Below, in pieces: positions 48,849 to 57,714 of a DNA stretch of 64,000 nt (the stretch's first letter is position 1; every line of letters begins with the position of its first letter). The notes under the pieces are model-generated. The model was not told the DNA's origin. It saw nothing but the letters and a program-made list of their open reading frames with translations, and searched no databases. The stretch is from Brevibacillus choshinensis (GTDB lineage Bacteria; Bacillota; Bacilli; Brevibacillales; Brevibacillaceae), in assembly GCF_016811915.1 (NCBI RefSeq), contig NZ_CP069127.1, forward strand, positions 5,218,501-5,282,500. The letters are read 5' to 3'. The position numbers were made by a program, and so were the translations under genes.

Positions 48849-50906
48849 ATGTTCCGGTTTAAAAGCATCCGCTCACGAACCCTCAGCATCATGCTGCCTG
48901 TCATCATTGTCACCTTGCTGGTCATCATGACATTGTCTTATTTATTTTCCGTGACCCTGTTAAATGATGAGATCACCAGTAAAATGAACTCCGAGTTGGA
49001 TTTGATCAGCGACACCGTCGGAAAGCGTCTTCAGGCACACAGTAAAGTGGCTGAAAGCACAGCCCGCGCCATTGAAAGCTTGCCACCTGCTTCTAACACG
49101 GAGCCATTGCAAAAGCTCCTCAAAAAAATCGTTCCCATTAATGAAACCTCACTCGGCATGGGGATCTTCATGGAGCCCTACCGCTTTGATCCCCATATCC
49201 AATACGTCTCCACCTACGGCACCCTGCAGGACGACGGCACCGTTGCCTTGACGGAGGGGTACAGCGACCCAGCCTACAACTACCCGAATCAGCCTTGGTA
49301 TCAAGTGGGCGCCAGTACCAAGCAGGTGACGGACTATTCCCTGCCCTACTACGACGAGATGGCGAAGACCTCCATGCTGACAGTGGTTGCCCCTTTCTTT
49401 TCACCCGATAAAAAGCTTCTCGGGATGGTAACGGATGACATCGAGCTCAGCGATATCCAGAAGTTCGTTTCGGAGACGAAAGTGGGGCTTACCGGATGGT
49501 CCTTTTTGCTTGATCAACAGGGCCAGTATCTCGCACACCCGAACGCAGATAAGCTAATGAAGCAAACCATCACAGCTGATGACAATCCTTCTCTCGCGGG
49601 CATCGGCTCCACATTGCTTGCGGAGTCAGAAGGAAGCAGCACCTTTACCGATCAAAACGGGGTGAATCGCCTCTTTTATCAAAAGATTCCCGAAACCAAT
49701 TGGACGATTGCCCTCGTCATGCCTGAAAACGAGTTTTATACACCGCTTCGCCTGCTCTTTTTCAAGCTGCTGGCAGTCAGCATCGCAGGTCTAGCCGTCC
49801 TGATCCTGGTCATCCATCTGTTCAGCAAAAGCCTGGCGAAACAGATCGACAAAGCCAACCAGCTGTCCGTTTCCCTGGCACAGGGTGATTTCACGGCCTC
49901 CATGGAGATTCAGACAGCCGATGAAATTGGACGAATGGGCGAGCGCTTCAATGCGATGGCTTCTACCTTGCGGGAAACGCTGGAACGCGTCAGCTACAGC
50001 TCGCAGCAAGTGGCTGCCACTTCTGAGCAGCTGATGGCCAGCGCCGAGCAGACCAGCCATGCGACGGAGCAAATCGCGCAAAGCGTACAGGAAATCGCCC
50101 ATGGCACCGAGCAGCAGGTCGACGCGACAATCAAAGGCAGCGACGTCGTAACCGAGATCGCCAAGCTGATCGCGCAAATGGAAAATGGCATTGAAATCGT
50201 CAGCACGTCCACCACGCAAGCGAACAAGCAAGCTGCGGAAGGAAACGAGATGGCAATCCAGGCCGTACAACAAATGACTGCCATCCACTCGCAAATGGGA
50301 CAAACCTCTGCGATGGTACATACGCTGGGGCAGCGTTCCCAAGAAATCGGTGAGATGATTTCCCTGATCACAACCATCGCCGCTCAAACCAACCTGTTGG
50401 CCCTGAACGCCGCGATCGAAGCCGCTCGTGCCGGAGAGCAAGGAAGAGGCTTCGCCGTTGTCGCCGATGAAGTCAGGAAGCTGGCCGAGCAATCCAGCTC
50501 CGCTGCGGAGCAAGTAAGCCGCATCGTGGCTGACATTCAGCGGGATACGGAAGCGGCAATGGCTGGAATGTCGCATAGCGAATCGATCTTGGGCGATGGC
50601 ATGCGACTGGTCCAATCGACGGGAACCGCGTTTGACCAGATTAGCGGCTCTACAGAGCGACTGTCGGCCCGCACCTATGAGCTGAGCACGGAAATGAAGC
50701 AAATCAGTGAGCAAATGGAAACCATCATCACTGCCATTGATCACATTTCCTTAATTTCCGAACGTTCAGCATCCAATTCTCAAAACGTTGCCGCAGCAGC
50801 AGAGGAACAAAATGCTTCGATGCAGGAAATTTCAGCCGCCGCGACCATGCTTGCCAAAATGGCGGAAGAAATGAACGACGCTATCCGTATTTTCAAACTA
50901 TCCTGA
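48849..50906 (+). CDS. Methyl-accepting chemotaxis protein
   Basis: A 685-residue chemoreceptor. TM1 is near residues 12-35, and an extracellular dCache-type sensor lies between 40 and 285 (GMGIFMEPYRFDP and the DYSLPYYDEM segment). TM2 is near 290-315. HAMP (about 315-370) and the signalling domain with the IAAQTNLLALNAAIEAARAGEQGRGFAVVADEVRKLAE hairpin (here shown in parts) complete it. ATG 48849 follows AAAAGGAG; an earlier GTG start is rejected. The ligand is unknown. Confidence 0.94.
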   Translation: MFRFKSIRSRTLSIMLPVIIVTLLVIMTLSYLFSVTLLNDEITSKMNSELDLISDTVGKRLQAHSKVAESTARAIESLPPASNTEPLQKLLKKIVPINETSLGMGIFMEPYRFDPHIQYVSTYGTLQDDGTVALTEGYSDPAYNYPNQPWYQVGASTKQVTDYSLPYYDEMAKTSMLTVVAPFFSPDKKLLGMVTDDIELSDIQKFVSETKVGLTGWSFLLDQQGQYLAHPNADKLMKQTITADDNPSLAGIGSTLLAESEGSSTFTDQNGVNRLFYQKIPETNWTIALVMPENEFYTPLRLLFFKLLAVSIAGLAVLILVIHLFSKSLAKQIDKANQLSVSLAQGDFTASMEIQTADEIGRMGERFNAMASTLRETLERVSYSSQQVAATSEQLMASAEQTSHATEQIAQSVQEIAHGTEQQVDATIKGSDVVTEIAKLIAQMENGIEIVSTSTTQANKQAAEGNEMAIQAVQQMTAIHSQMGQTSAMVHTLGQRSQEIGEMISLITTIAAQTNLLALNAAIEAARAGEQGRGFAVVADEVRKLAEQSSSAAEQVSRIVADIQRDTEAAMAGMSHSESILGDGMRLVQSTGTAFDQISGSTERLSARTYELSTEMKQISEQMETIITAIDHISLISERSASNSQNVAAAAEEQNASMQEISAAATMLAKMAEEMNDAIRIFKLS

Positions 50907-50919
50907 CTCCCGATATGGA

Positions 50920-50955
50920 AAAAGCCGAGCGACAATTCCGTCGCTCGGCTTTTTT
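50920..50955. terminator. Bidirectional terminator
   Basis: AGCCGAGCGAC and GTCGCTCGGCT form a perfect 11-bp stem with a 6-base loop, followed by TTTTT. It lies between the chemoreceptor and gcvH, which converge. Confidence 0.9.
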
Positions 50956-50965
50956 GCTGCTTTGC

Positions 50966-51346
50966 TTATTCTTTTACCATTGCTTCGTATTTGTCGGCGT
51001 CCATCAGCTTGTCCAGTTCAGCTGCATCGGACAGCTCCACTGCGATCATCCACGCTTTTTCATAAGGCGAGGAATTGACCAGCTCTGGAGCATCTTCCAG
51101 CTCACCGTTTACTTCCACCACTTTACCGGTTACAGGAGCGTACAGCTCGGAAACCGTTTTTACGGATTCCACACTGCCGAATGGCTCGTCTTGTTGGATC
51201 GTCGCGCCTACTTCTGGCAGCTCGACGAACACGATGTCACCCAGCTCGGATTGAGCAAAAGCAGTAATTCCAATGTAAGCCTTGTTTCCTTCTACACGTA
51301 CCCACTCATGCTCTTCACTGTAACGTAGATCTTTCGGGAATTCCAT
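50966..51346 (-). CDS. gcvH: Glycine cleavage system H protein
   Basis: A 126-residue lipoyl-carrier protein of the glycine cleavage system. It also serves as lipoate relay in Bacillales. The lipoylated lysine is K63 in GSVESVKTVSELYAPV, and the C-terminal SSPYEKAWMIAVEL segment is typical. It is encoded alone; the gcvT/P genes are not in the window. No glycine riboswitch is seen upstream. Confidence 0.96.
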   Translation of the reverse strand: MEFPKDLRYSEEHEWVRVEGNKAYIGITAFAQSELGDIVFVELPEVGATIQQDEPFGSVESVKTVSELYAPVTGKVVEVNGELEDAPELVNSSPYEKAWMIAVELSDAAELDKLMDADKYEAMVKE

Positions 51347-51404
51347 CGTTTACGTATCCTCCTATCAGGTACTGTCCATACCACATACATATTTGACGAA
51401 CATT

Positions 51405-51857
51405 CTAGGATTCCTCTTCGATCCCCAAAATTCTGAACAGACGTTTTTTGACCAGGTTCAAACCCTTCTCTCCCGCCTGGAAATGACGCAGCTGCAGATT
51501 CTCGTCAAACAAGTAAAAGGCTGGTACATACTCGTTTTGAAAAGCATCGACGGTCTTCATCTCGTTGTCGATCGCGATAGGATGGGTCAGCTTGTGTTCG
51601 ACAATGGTTTGCTTGATGGTCTCGATGTCCATGTCCTTTTCAGAACGGGGCATATGAATTCCAATGACCCGAAGTCCGTTCGCTGCATACTTGTCCCGCC
51701 ACTCATTCACACTGGGCATGGACTCTTTGCACATGTAGCAGCTCACCGACCAGAAGTGGACCAGTACAGGACTGCCTGCCAGATCCGCTTTGGTCACCTG
51801 ACCGTTCACCCATTCGGTGATCCCAGGAAAATCAGGCAATTCTTCACGCAAACGCAT
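51405..51857 (-). CDS. TlpA/ResA-like thioredoxin-fold protein
   Basis: A 150-residue thioredoxin-fold protein with a redox pair C40-Y-M-C43 in HFWSVSCYMCKES. The cis-proline is in YVPAFYLF near 115. It has no signal peptide, so it acts in the cytoplasm, unlike ResA. It may reduce peroxides or repair disulfides beside the peroxiredoxin encoded next. ATG 51857 follows GGAGAGGTG. A longer start is unsupported. Confidence 0.85.
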   Translation of the reverse strand: MRLREELPDFPGITEWVNGQVTKADLAGSPVLVHFWSVSCYMCKESMPSVNEWRDKYAANGLRVIGIHMPRSEKDMDIETIKQTIVEHKLTHPIAIDNEMKTVDAFQNEYVPAFYLFDENLQLRHFQAGEKGLNLVKKRLFRILGIEEES

Positions 51858-51940
51858 AATCGAACACCTCTCCAGTAAGTTTAAGCGGAAAGCACATACG
51901 CCGAGGAAGAATGAACGCAAGCGCTTTCTCGCTGTTTATC

Positions 51941-51968
51941 AAAAAAGGGCCTAACAAAAGTTAGACCC
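51941..51968 (-). terminator. Terminator after peroxiredoxin
   Basis: On the minus strand GGGTCTAAC pairs with GTTAGGCCC (one G-U), with a four-base loop and then TTTTTT. It ends the peroxiredoxin transcript. Confidence 0.8.
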
Positions 51969-51991
51969 CTTTATTCCCTGTGGTGGCAGGA

Positions 51992-52540
51992 TTATTTTGC
52001 AGTCAGTTGAGCTTGACCTGGGCGCCAGTTAGCTGGGCACAGACCGCCGGATTGCAATGCTTGCAGTACGCGCAGAGTTTCATCAGTGGAGCGTCCGATG
52101 TTCAGGTCGTTAACCACTTGATATTTCAGAACGCCTTCTGGATCGATGATGAACAGACCGCGGTAAGCTTGTCCGCCTTCTTCATCCAGAACGCCGTAAT
52201 CGCGAGCAGTTGTTTTGTTGAAGTCTGCAGCCAATGGGTAGTTCAAGCCACCCAGACCGTTTTGGTCGCGAGGAGTGTTGATCCAAGCGCGGTGGGAGTG
52301 AACAGAGTCTGTGGAAATACCCAGAACTTCTGCATCCAGATCTGTGAATTCTTCAATCGCATCGCTCAGAGCGATGATTTCAGTTGGGCAAACGAAAGTA
52401 AAGTCGAGTGGATAGAAGAACATTACCAACCATTTTCCACGGTAATCGGACAGGGAAACCTTACCGAAATCTTTACCATTGCCCAGTGCTGTTTCCAGTG
52501 TAAAGTCTGGAGCTTTGTTTCCTACTAGACGTTGAGCCAT
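51992..52540 (-). CDS. 2-Cys peroxiredoxin (AhpC/Prx1 type)
   Basis: A 182-residue typical 2-Cys peroxiredoxin that reduces hydrogen peroxide and organic peroxides. The peroxidatic cysteine is C51 in FTFVCPTEI. The resolving cysteine is C168 in GGLCPANW near the C-terminus. No ahpF is adjacent, so the electron donor is probably thioredoxin. The promoter carries a PerR-like box, so it should be induced by peroxide. Confidence 0.95.
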   Translation of the reverse strand: MAQRLVGNKAPDFTLETALGNGKDFGKVSLSDYRGKWLVMFFYPLDFTFVCPTEIIALSDAIEEFTDLDAEVLGISTDSVHSHRAWINTPRDQNGLGGLNYPLAADFNKTTARDYGVLDEEGGQAYRGLFIIDPEGVLKYQVVNDLNIGRSTDETLRVLQALQSGGLCPANWRPGQAQLTAK

Positions 52541-52584
52541 TATGTAAAACCTCCTTAGGAATGTTGTTTTTGCCTACATGTCCC

Positions 52585-52619
52585 ATGATAACAAACTTCC
52601 TACTTTATAGTCAATATAA
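52585..52619 (-). promoter_or_regulatory. Peroxiredoxin promoter with PerR-like box
   Basis: On the minus strand TTGACT (52614-52609) and TATCAT (52590-52585) are 18 bases apart. TTATAGTCAATATAA (52605-52619) overlaps the -35 and matches the PerR consensus TTATAATNATTATAA at 12 of 14 positions. Control by PerR is inferred from this match. Confidence 0.6.
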
Positions 52620-52713
52620 TATAGGAATGATTTCAACCTGTTATTCTTTTTCAATTACACCCATTCATCTGTCCAATCACAACAGATAATAGATTATCCA
52701 GTTATGCACAGCG

Positions 52714-53904
52714 CTATACGCATTCCGATCTTCGAGTGAGAATTCCTGATTCGTAAATAGATTTGGCTGCCAGCCTGAGAACTTCAGGCGTCTGAACGAG
52801 TGCAATCCGGACGTAGCCCTCCCCTTCCTCACCGAAAGCGCTGCCTGGGATGACAACTACCCCCGCCTCGTCCAACAGAGCGAAGGCGAATTCTCGAGAT
52901 GTCCACCCTTTTGGCACCTTGGCCCATACAAACATCGTCGCTTTTGGCGGCTCAATCTCCCATCCCGCATCCGCCAGCGCTGACAGCAGCACATCCCGAC
53001 GCTCCTGATAAACCGGGCCTACCGCATTCGCTCCACCCGACAATCGATCGGCCTTCAATGCTTCGGTGGCCATTTGCTGCACGGGCAGGAAGACGCCGTA
53101 ATCCACATTGGACTTGACGACAGCGAGCGGTTTGATGATCTCTGCATTTCCTACGACGTAGGCAACCCGGCAGCCCGCCATGTTGAAGCTTTTGGAAAAC
53201 GAGTTGAACTCGATCCCGACATCCTTCGCTCCGGCTGCCTGCAAGAAGCTCGGCGGCTTATAGCCGTCAAAAGCCATTTCCGAGTAAGCAAGATCGTGGA
53301 CCACGATGATATCGTGACGCTTGGCAAAGGCTACGACCTCTTCAAAAAACTCCATGGTTGCTACGGCAGAAACCGGGTTGTTCGGATAGTTCAAGATCAT
53401 GAATTTCGCACGAATCGCCACGTCCTCCGGAATGACTGTGAGGTCAGGGAGGAACCCATTTTCCTGACGAAGTGGCATGGCATAAGGGACAGCCCCTGCA
53501 AGATGGACACTTCCCGCATAAATCGGATAGCCAGGATCCGGGACCAGCACAAGATCGCCGGGGTCTGTCCATGCCAATGCAAAGTGCGCCAAGCCGTCCT
53601 GTGAGCCCATTAAGGAATGAACCTCTGTGTCCGGTGCAAGCTCCACTTGAAAACGGAATTGGTACCAGCGAGCGACCTCCTCGCGAAACGCAGCTGTTCC
53701 TTCACTCAGGGCATAGCCAAACGCTCCGGGCTCCTGGACGGCTGTGACGAGCGTCTCCAGCAGCTGCGGATCCGGCTGCTGATCCGGACTCCCGATACTC
53801 AAGTCGTAGACCGTCCTTTCTTTGGCCACTTGGCGTTTGCGCGCTGCCATCTCCGAGAAAATAGCCGCAGACAGATGCTCCAGTCTTTTGGATGGTTGGC
53901 GCAT
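52714..53904 (-). CDS. Class I aminotransferase (DapL/PatA-like)
   Basis: A 396-residue fold-type I PLP aminotransferase. Visible parts are YDLSIGSPDQQP, PDPGYPIY, the ILNYPNNPV motif with the aspartate in IIVVHDLAYSE, and the PLP lysine in FNSFSKSFNMAGCR near 236-243. The closest groups are LL-diaminopimelate aminotransferase-like and aspartate/alanine-type enzymes; the exact substrate cannot be assigned. It lies three bases downstream of the Spx/ArsC-like gene, so the two are probably co-transcribed. Confidence 0.88.
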   Translation of the reverse strand: MRQPSKRLEHLSAAIFSEMAARKRQVAKERTVYDLSIGSPDQQPDPQLLETLVTAVQEPGAFGYALSEGTAAFREEVARWYQFRFQVELAPDTEVHSLMGSQDGLAHFALAWTDPGDLVLVPDPGYPIYAGSVHLAGAVPYAMPLRQENGFLPDLTVIPEDVAIRAKFMILNYPNNPVSAVATMEFFEEVVAFAKRHDIIVVHDLAYSEMAFDGYKPPSFLQAAGAKDVGIEFNSFSKSFNMAGCRVAYVVGNAEIIKPLAVVKSNVDYGVFLPVQQMATEALKADRLSGGANAVGPVYQERRDVLLSALADAGWEIEPPKATMFVWAKVPKGWTSREFAFALLDEAGVVVIPGSAFGEEGEGYVRIALVQTPEVLRLAAKSIYESGILTRRSECV

Positions 53905-53906
53905 GT

Positions 53907-54269
53907 CTATTTTCCTCCCCAGGCCTTTTCCAGCTCTTCCGCCTTAAAGCCCAAGGTCACTGTCGCGTTATCGGTGATCAATGGACGTTTGATCAGCTTG
54001 CCGTTTGAAGCGAGGAGCTCGAGCATTTCTTCCTCAGACATGGCAGGAAGCTTGTCCTTGAGGCCCAGCTCTCGATATTGCACGCCGCTGACATTGAAAA
54101 ACTTGCGCAGATCAAGACCGCTAGCCTTCCAGATGCTGCGCAGCTCTTCCTTGGATGGCGGTGCGTCGACAATCGGGATTTCCTCGAATCCTACTCCCAC
54201 TTCTTCGAGCCATTTCTTTGCTTTGCGGCAGGTGTCGCATTTGTTGTACAGATAGGCTTTGATTGCCAT
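53907..54269 (-). CDS. Spx/ArsC-family protein (YusI-like)
   Basis: A 120-residue thioredoxin-fold protein of the ArsC/Spx family. It has C-D-T-C near residues 11-14 (NKCDTCRKAKKW) and the family's conserved IVDAPPSKEEL and RPLITDNATVTLGF segments. It resembles B. subtilis YusI, encoded near gcvH there too. It may be an Spx-like regulator or a reductase. Confidence 0.85.
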   Translation of the reverse strand: MAIKAYLYNKCDTCRKAKKWLEEVGVGFEEIPIVDAPPSKEELRSIWKASGLDLRKFFNVSGVQYRELGLKDKLPAMSEEEMLELLASNGKLIKRPLITDNATVTLGFKAEELEKAWGGK

Positions 54270-54440
54270 GTAGATTCACCTCGGTCATTGGATGGATTGC
54301 TTGTATGTTCCTTATGGCTAGCATACCATTGTGCCCTCAGGCTGTGCATCCATGGAAAAGGGAGCAGCAAAAAACGACAGCCCCTTTGCGCTCGGCTGTC
54401 GTCTTCTCGATGAATGGTTGATCGCAGTCTTTTCTTATAG

Positions 54441-54605
54441 CTACAGCTTCTCTTCCCGTTCCACTGCTTCGTCTCCAGGGTTTACCTGCCAAGTCTGCGC
54501 CAACGGAGAAAAGGGGACTCCAAGCTGTGTACCCTCCCGATTCTCAGCTGCCTCAGCCAGCGTTCCGGTCAAAGGCTCCGTGTATTCGATACGCTCGTCC
54601 CTCAC
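54441..54605 (-). CDS. Short hypothetical protein, 54 aa
   Basis: A GTG at 54605 follows AGGAGAGAAG and gives 54 residues rich in E, P and T (EYTEPLTGTLAEAAENREGTQ type) with a hydrophobic middle (LGVPFSPLAQTW). Codon phase and a clean stop at 54441 support a real gene; the plus-strand frame over it is its shadow. It lies between the Spx-like and DUF2797 genes, in the position of small Yus-type proteins. Function unknown. Confidence 0.6.
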   Translation of the reverse strand: MRDERIEYTEPLTGTLAEAAENREGTQLGVPFSPLAQTWQVNPGDEAVEREEKL

Positions 54606-54657
54606 TGCACTTCTCTCCTCCCTGCCGTTTCTTACAGTGTGAGGAGTTTGCGGAGCT

Positions 54658-55470
54658 TTATGCAGTTGGCCTCGCTGAAATCTCTACCTGATATCCGGCG
54701 TGTTTGCGCGTCTGGAATACGCCATTTTCAAAAATCAAATACTGCGCCTTGACCCCGATCAAGCGTCCGCCGAGCGTCTCCTCTTTGTCCAGCGACTTGG
54801 AATTGATTTTGTCCAGGGACTCGAGGATCGGGTAGGTGATGTCCACCCATTCATCCTCCCGGTATTGGAACGGTTTGAATTCATCCGGGAAATGCCCGTA
54901 CACTTCATCGCGCATCGCGAGCAAATCGATTTCCTTGACGTCGCCCTTGAGCATTTTACGCCAGTTGGTTTTGTCAGGAAGATACTGGCTCAAATGAAAC
55001 TCCAGCTCTCCTGCCATCCGGCGCGTAGGCACTTCTGCGATCGGAATGGCACGGATCGCCCCTTGGTCTACCCAGCGCTTCAGCTGGTTGTGCTTGCGGG
55101 TCAATCCTACTTTCATATCGCTGGAAACCGCCAGATAGACATAATGAGGAATCATGCAGTACTTCTCGCCAAAGCTCTCATCCCGACAAGTCCCCATGTC
55201 AAAATGACACTCGTTCGGTTTGACGATGCACAGGTCATTTTCCGGCAGCTTGGTGAAACAGGGATAGCAGTACCCGCTGTTAAAGGTCTTGTTGGTTTTA
55301 CGTCCACAGGCAATGCAGTTCTTTTCGCCCAAGAACGTAATCGTCAGCTCGCTGCCCAGCCATTCGTTGAGTGGCATGCGATCCTCGCCGATTTGCAGAT
55401 AGTAATCAACGGGCTTGTCCTTCCCGTGATATTCGTGAGTCAGTCCATGTAATATACCGCGGAGTTCCAC
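54658..55470 (-). CDS. DUF2797 protein
   Basis: A 270-residue DUF2797 protein. Cysteines near residues 52-100 (CIACGRKT, GYCYPCFTKL, then CHFDMGTCRDESFG) look like metal sites. A conserved central segment runs VYLAVSSDMKVGLTRKHNQLKRWVDQGA, with GIY-YIG-like spacing reported for this family. Function is not established. Confidence 0.85.
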   Translation of the reverse strand: MELRGILHGLTHEYHGKDKPVDYYLQIGEDRMPLNEWLGSELTITFLGEKNCIACGRKTNKTFNSGYCYPCFTKLPENDLCIVKPNECHFDMGTCRDESFGEKYCMIPHYVYLAVSSDMKVGLTRKHNQLKRWVDQGAIRAIPIAEVPTRRMAGELEFHLSQYLPDKTNWRKMLKGDVKEIDLLAMRDEVYGHFPDEFKPFQYREDEWVDITYPILESLDKINSKSLDKEETLGGRLIGVKAQYLIFENGVFQTRKHAGYQVEISARPTA

Positions 55471-55610
55471 CAGATTCTCTCCTCCCCTATGTACGGTCTA
55501 TTTATTCTACCATATCGTCTGCCCTCCAAGGCCGCTGTTTTCTTTTGGCAGCATGTTTTCCCTGAAGGGGGTGACCCTATAGCCATATGACAACGAAGGA
55601 GGCAATCGAC

Positions 55611-56312
55611 ATGCGCCGTGGCGTGATATACGTCTGTCTCATCGCCTGCCTTCTCGGCTGGGACATCCTGCCTGCCTGGGCCAGCTCTCCTACCCCGTTA
55701 TTCGAACCCATCCACCGGATAGACACGCAGAAAAAAGTCGTCGCGCTTACTTTTGATGATGGGCCTGATGCGAAGTACACGCCGGAAATTTTGGAAGTAC
55801 TGCATCGAAACAAAGTACTCGCTACCTTTTTTGTGCTCGGCTCCCAGGTGGACAAGCATCCTCGGGTCATGCAATGGATATACAAGGCCGGACATGAGAT
55901 TGGCAATCACGGCTACCATCACTACGACATGAACAAGCTGACTGAGCACGAGGTCTACGACGACATCAAGCAGGGCGAGCGTTCCATTCTCAAAACGACT
56001 GGCATCCTCGCGCAGTATTACCGTCCACCGGGAGGGGTCATGACCCATGATGTCATGAATGCCGTTCAGTCCTGCGGCTACGACATCATCCACTGGTCCG
56101 TAGACCCCCGGGACTGGTCACTCGCGCGTACGGCTTCTGTCATCGCCAAAAGTGTAAAGAGCCACGTATCCTCGGGAGATATCATCCTCTTTCATGACGG
56201 CGGACTGAATCAGCGCCAGACAGTCGCCGCTCTGCAGGAGCTCATCACGGATTTGCGGTCGCAAGGCTACCGATTTGTCACGGTCAGCCAGCTGCTGGAT
56301 GCAGCGAAGTGA
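55611..56312 (+). CDS. Polysaccharide deacetylase (PdaA/CE4 type), secreted
   Basis: A 233-residue CE4 deacetylase that removes acetyl groups from peptidoglycan or another cell-wall glycan. Residues 1-25 form a signal peptide or anchor (IYVCLIACLLGWDIL). Metal and catalytic motifs follow: LTFDDGPDA near 46-54, GHEIGNHGYHHYD near 100, RPPGG near 140, DIIHWSVDPRDW near 160, and ILFHDGG near 200. ATG 55611 has AAGGAGGC upstream. A longer start is rejected. Confidence 0.93.
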   Translation: MRRGVIYVCLIACLLGWDILPAWASSPTPLFEPIHRIDTQKKVVALTFDDGPDAKYTPEILEVLHRNKVLATFFVLGSQVDKHPRVMQWIYKAGHEIGNHGYHHYDMNKLTEHEVYDDIKQGERSILKTTGILAQYYRPPGGVMTHDVMNAVQSCGYDIIHWSVDPRDWSLARTASVIAKSVKSHVSSGDIILFHDGGLNQRQTVAALQELITDLRSQGYRFVTVSQLLDAAK

Positions 56313-56314
56313 GC

Positions 56315-56361
56315 GAAAAAGCACCAGCGCATGAGCTGCCGCCATGCGCTTGGTGCTTTTC
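56315..56361. terminator. Terminator between deacetylase and cupin genes
   Basis: GCACCAGCGCATG and CATGCGCTTGGTGC pair with one bulged T, with A and T runs on the two sides. It serves the convergent pair. Confidence 0.85.
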
Positions 56362-56366
56362 GAGCT

Positions 56367-56825
56367 CTATCGATTCGGCTCTGAATCCCAGTCGGCGAGA
56401 GCGTCCGAGCCTGCAAAGGACTTTTTCCCTCGAATGTAATAGACGTCCTCATCCGGGTAGTAAGCGACATCGCCTTGGACCTTGAGCCCCACATCCAAAA
56501 TCTCGAGTACGTCCGTCCCTGTGTTGATGAATTGATGGGCAATCTCTTTCCCAGCCGGCTTTGCCACGAAGCTCCCCTTTGTGACCGAATATTCTTCGCC
56601 ATCGAGCCGCAGCGTACCCTCCCCCGCCAAGATGAGGAAGAACTCTTCCTGCAGAGAGTGCGAATGATACTTGACGCTTTTGGCGCCGGGCTGGACCTTG
56701 TCGATATTCACGTACAGCTTTTCACTGCCGGCCGCAGCTCCCAAGAACAACGTCGTCATTTTACCCAGCTCGTCCGCTTCCACGAATTCTCCCGGAATCG
56801 ATAGAAGGCTCAGCGGTTTGGTCAT
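56367..56825 (-). CDS. Cupin-domain protein
   Basis: A 152-residue cupin. Motif 1 is KYHSHSLQEEFFLILAGEGTLRL near 53-75 (metal histidines and glutamate), and motif 2 PAGKEIAHQFIN is near 90-101. It binds a metal and a small ligand. It is encoded four bases into the end of the ABC ATPase gene, so the two are probably one operon. Specific role unknown. Confidence 0.85.
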   Translation of the reverse strand: MTKPLSLLSIPGEFVEADELGKMTTLFLGAAAGSEKLYVNIDKVQPGAKSVKYHSHSLQEEFFLILAGEGTLRLDGEEYSVTKGSFVAKPAGKEIAHQFINTGTDVLEILDVGLKVQGDVAYYPDEDVYYIRGKKSFAGSDALADWDSEPNR

Positions 56826-57553
56826 TTTACCAGCACCTTTCCAAGAAATGAGCGCAGTCGCTCGTTTTGTGTCTCCTCGAATATTTCTTGCGGCTTTCCT
56901 TCCGCCATAATGATCCCCTGATCCATAAAAATGACGCGGTCGCCCACTTCACGGGCAAAGCCCATCTCATGCGTAACGACAATCATCGTCATCCCTTCCT
57001 TGGCGAGATCCTTCATGACAGCCAACACCTCTCCGACCAGCTCTGGATCGAGTGCAGAAGTAGGTTCGTCGAACAGCATCACTTTCGGATTCATCGCCAA
57101 TGCACGGGCGATCGCCACCCGTTGCATTTGCCCTCCAGACAGACGATCCGGATAGACATCCGCTTTGCTTCCCAGCCCCACTTTATTCAGAAGCTCCATC
57201 CCTTGCTTGCGCGCCTCTTCCTGAGACATCTTCCGCACCTTCACCGGGGCGAGCATCACATTTTCCAGCACGGTCTTATGAGGAAACAGATTAAATCGCT
57301 GGAATACCATCCCTACATCTTCCCGCACTTTATTGATATCGACCTTGGGATCGGACAGGTCATGCCCATTGATCACGATCCGCCCGCTTGTCGACTCCTC
57401 CAGTTGGTTCAAACAGCGCAAAAACGTACTTTTTCCTGATCCCGACGGCCCGATGACACAGACCACTTCACGCTCTGCTACCTGTGTTGTTATGCCTTTC
57501 AGTACTTGCAGCTGCCCGTAGTTCTTTTTCAAATCCGTCACTTGAATAATCAT
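56822..57553 (-). CDS. Amino-acid ABC transporter ATP-binding protein (GlnQ type)
   Basis: A 243-residue GlnQ/HisP-type ATPase for polar amino-acid uptake. Walker A IGPSGSGKST is near residue 35, signature LSGGQMQR near 137, Walker B VMLFDEPTSALD near 157 and the switch histidine VTHEMG near 194. ATG 57553 has GGGGGTG upstream. No permease or binding-protein gene is next to it in this window, so it must work with partners encoded elsewhere. Confidence 0.92.
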   Translation of the reverse strand: MIIQVTDLKKNYGQLQVLKGITTQVAEREVVCVIGPSGSGKSTFLRCLNQLEESTSGRIVINGHDLSDPKVDINKVREDVGMVFQRFNLFPHKTVLENVMLAPVKVRKMSQEEARKQGMELLNKVGLGSKADVYPDRLSGGQMQRVAIARALAMNPKVMLFDEPTSALDPELVGEVLAVMKDLAKEGMTMIVVTHEMGFAREVGDRVIFMDQGIIMAEGKPQEIFEETQNERLRSFLGKVLVK

Positions 57554-57666
57554 TGTCGGCACCCCCTGTAACCGTCTATTCGGTTTCGTCTGTGACTATA
57601 TTTTACATGAATAATAAAAAAATTGCATGAATTTTGAACTTAGGTTATTTCTCTCTCAAAGCGAGT

Positions 57667-57703
57667 CAAAAAAAGCCAGGACAATGATTTTCATTGCCCT
57701 GAC
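57667..57703 (-). terminator. Terminator after the P-type ATPase gene
   Basis: On the minus strand a 13-bp stem with two G-U pairs and a 3-base loop is followed by seven T. It follows the stop at 57715 closely. Confidence 0.85.
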
Positions 57704-57714
57704 CTTTTCCATGA

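Noticed and set aside
54331..54642. 103-codon plus frame near the Spx-like gene
   Set aside because: It is the shadow of the 54-residue minus-strand gene at 54441-54605, which has a proper ribosome site.
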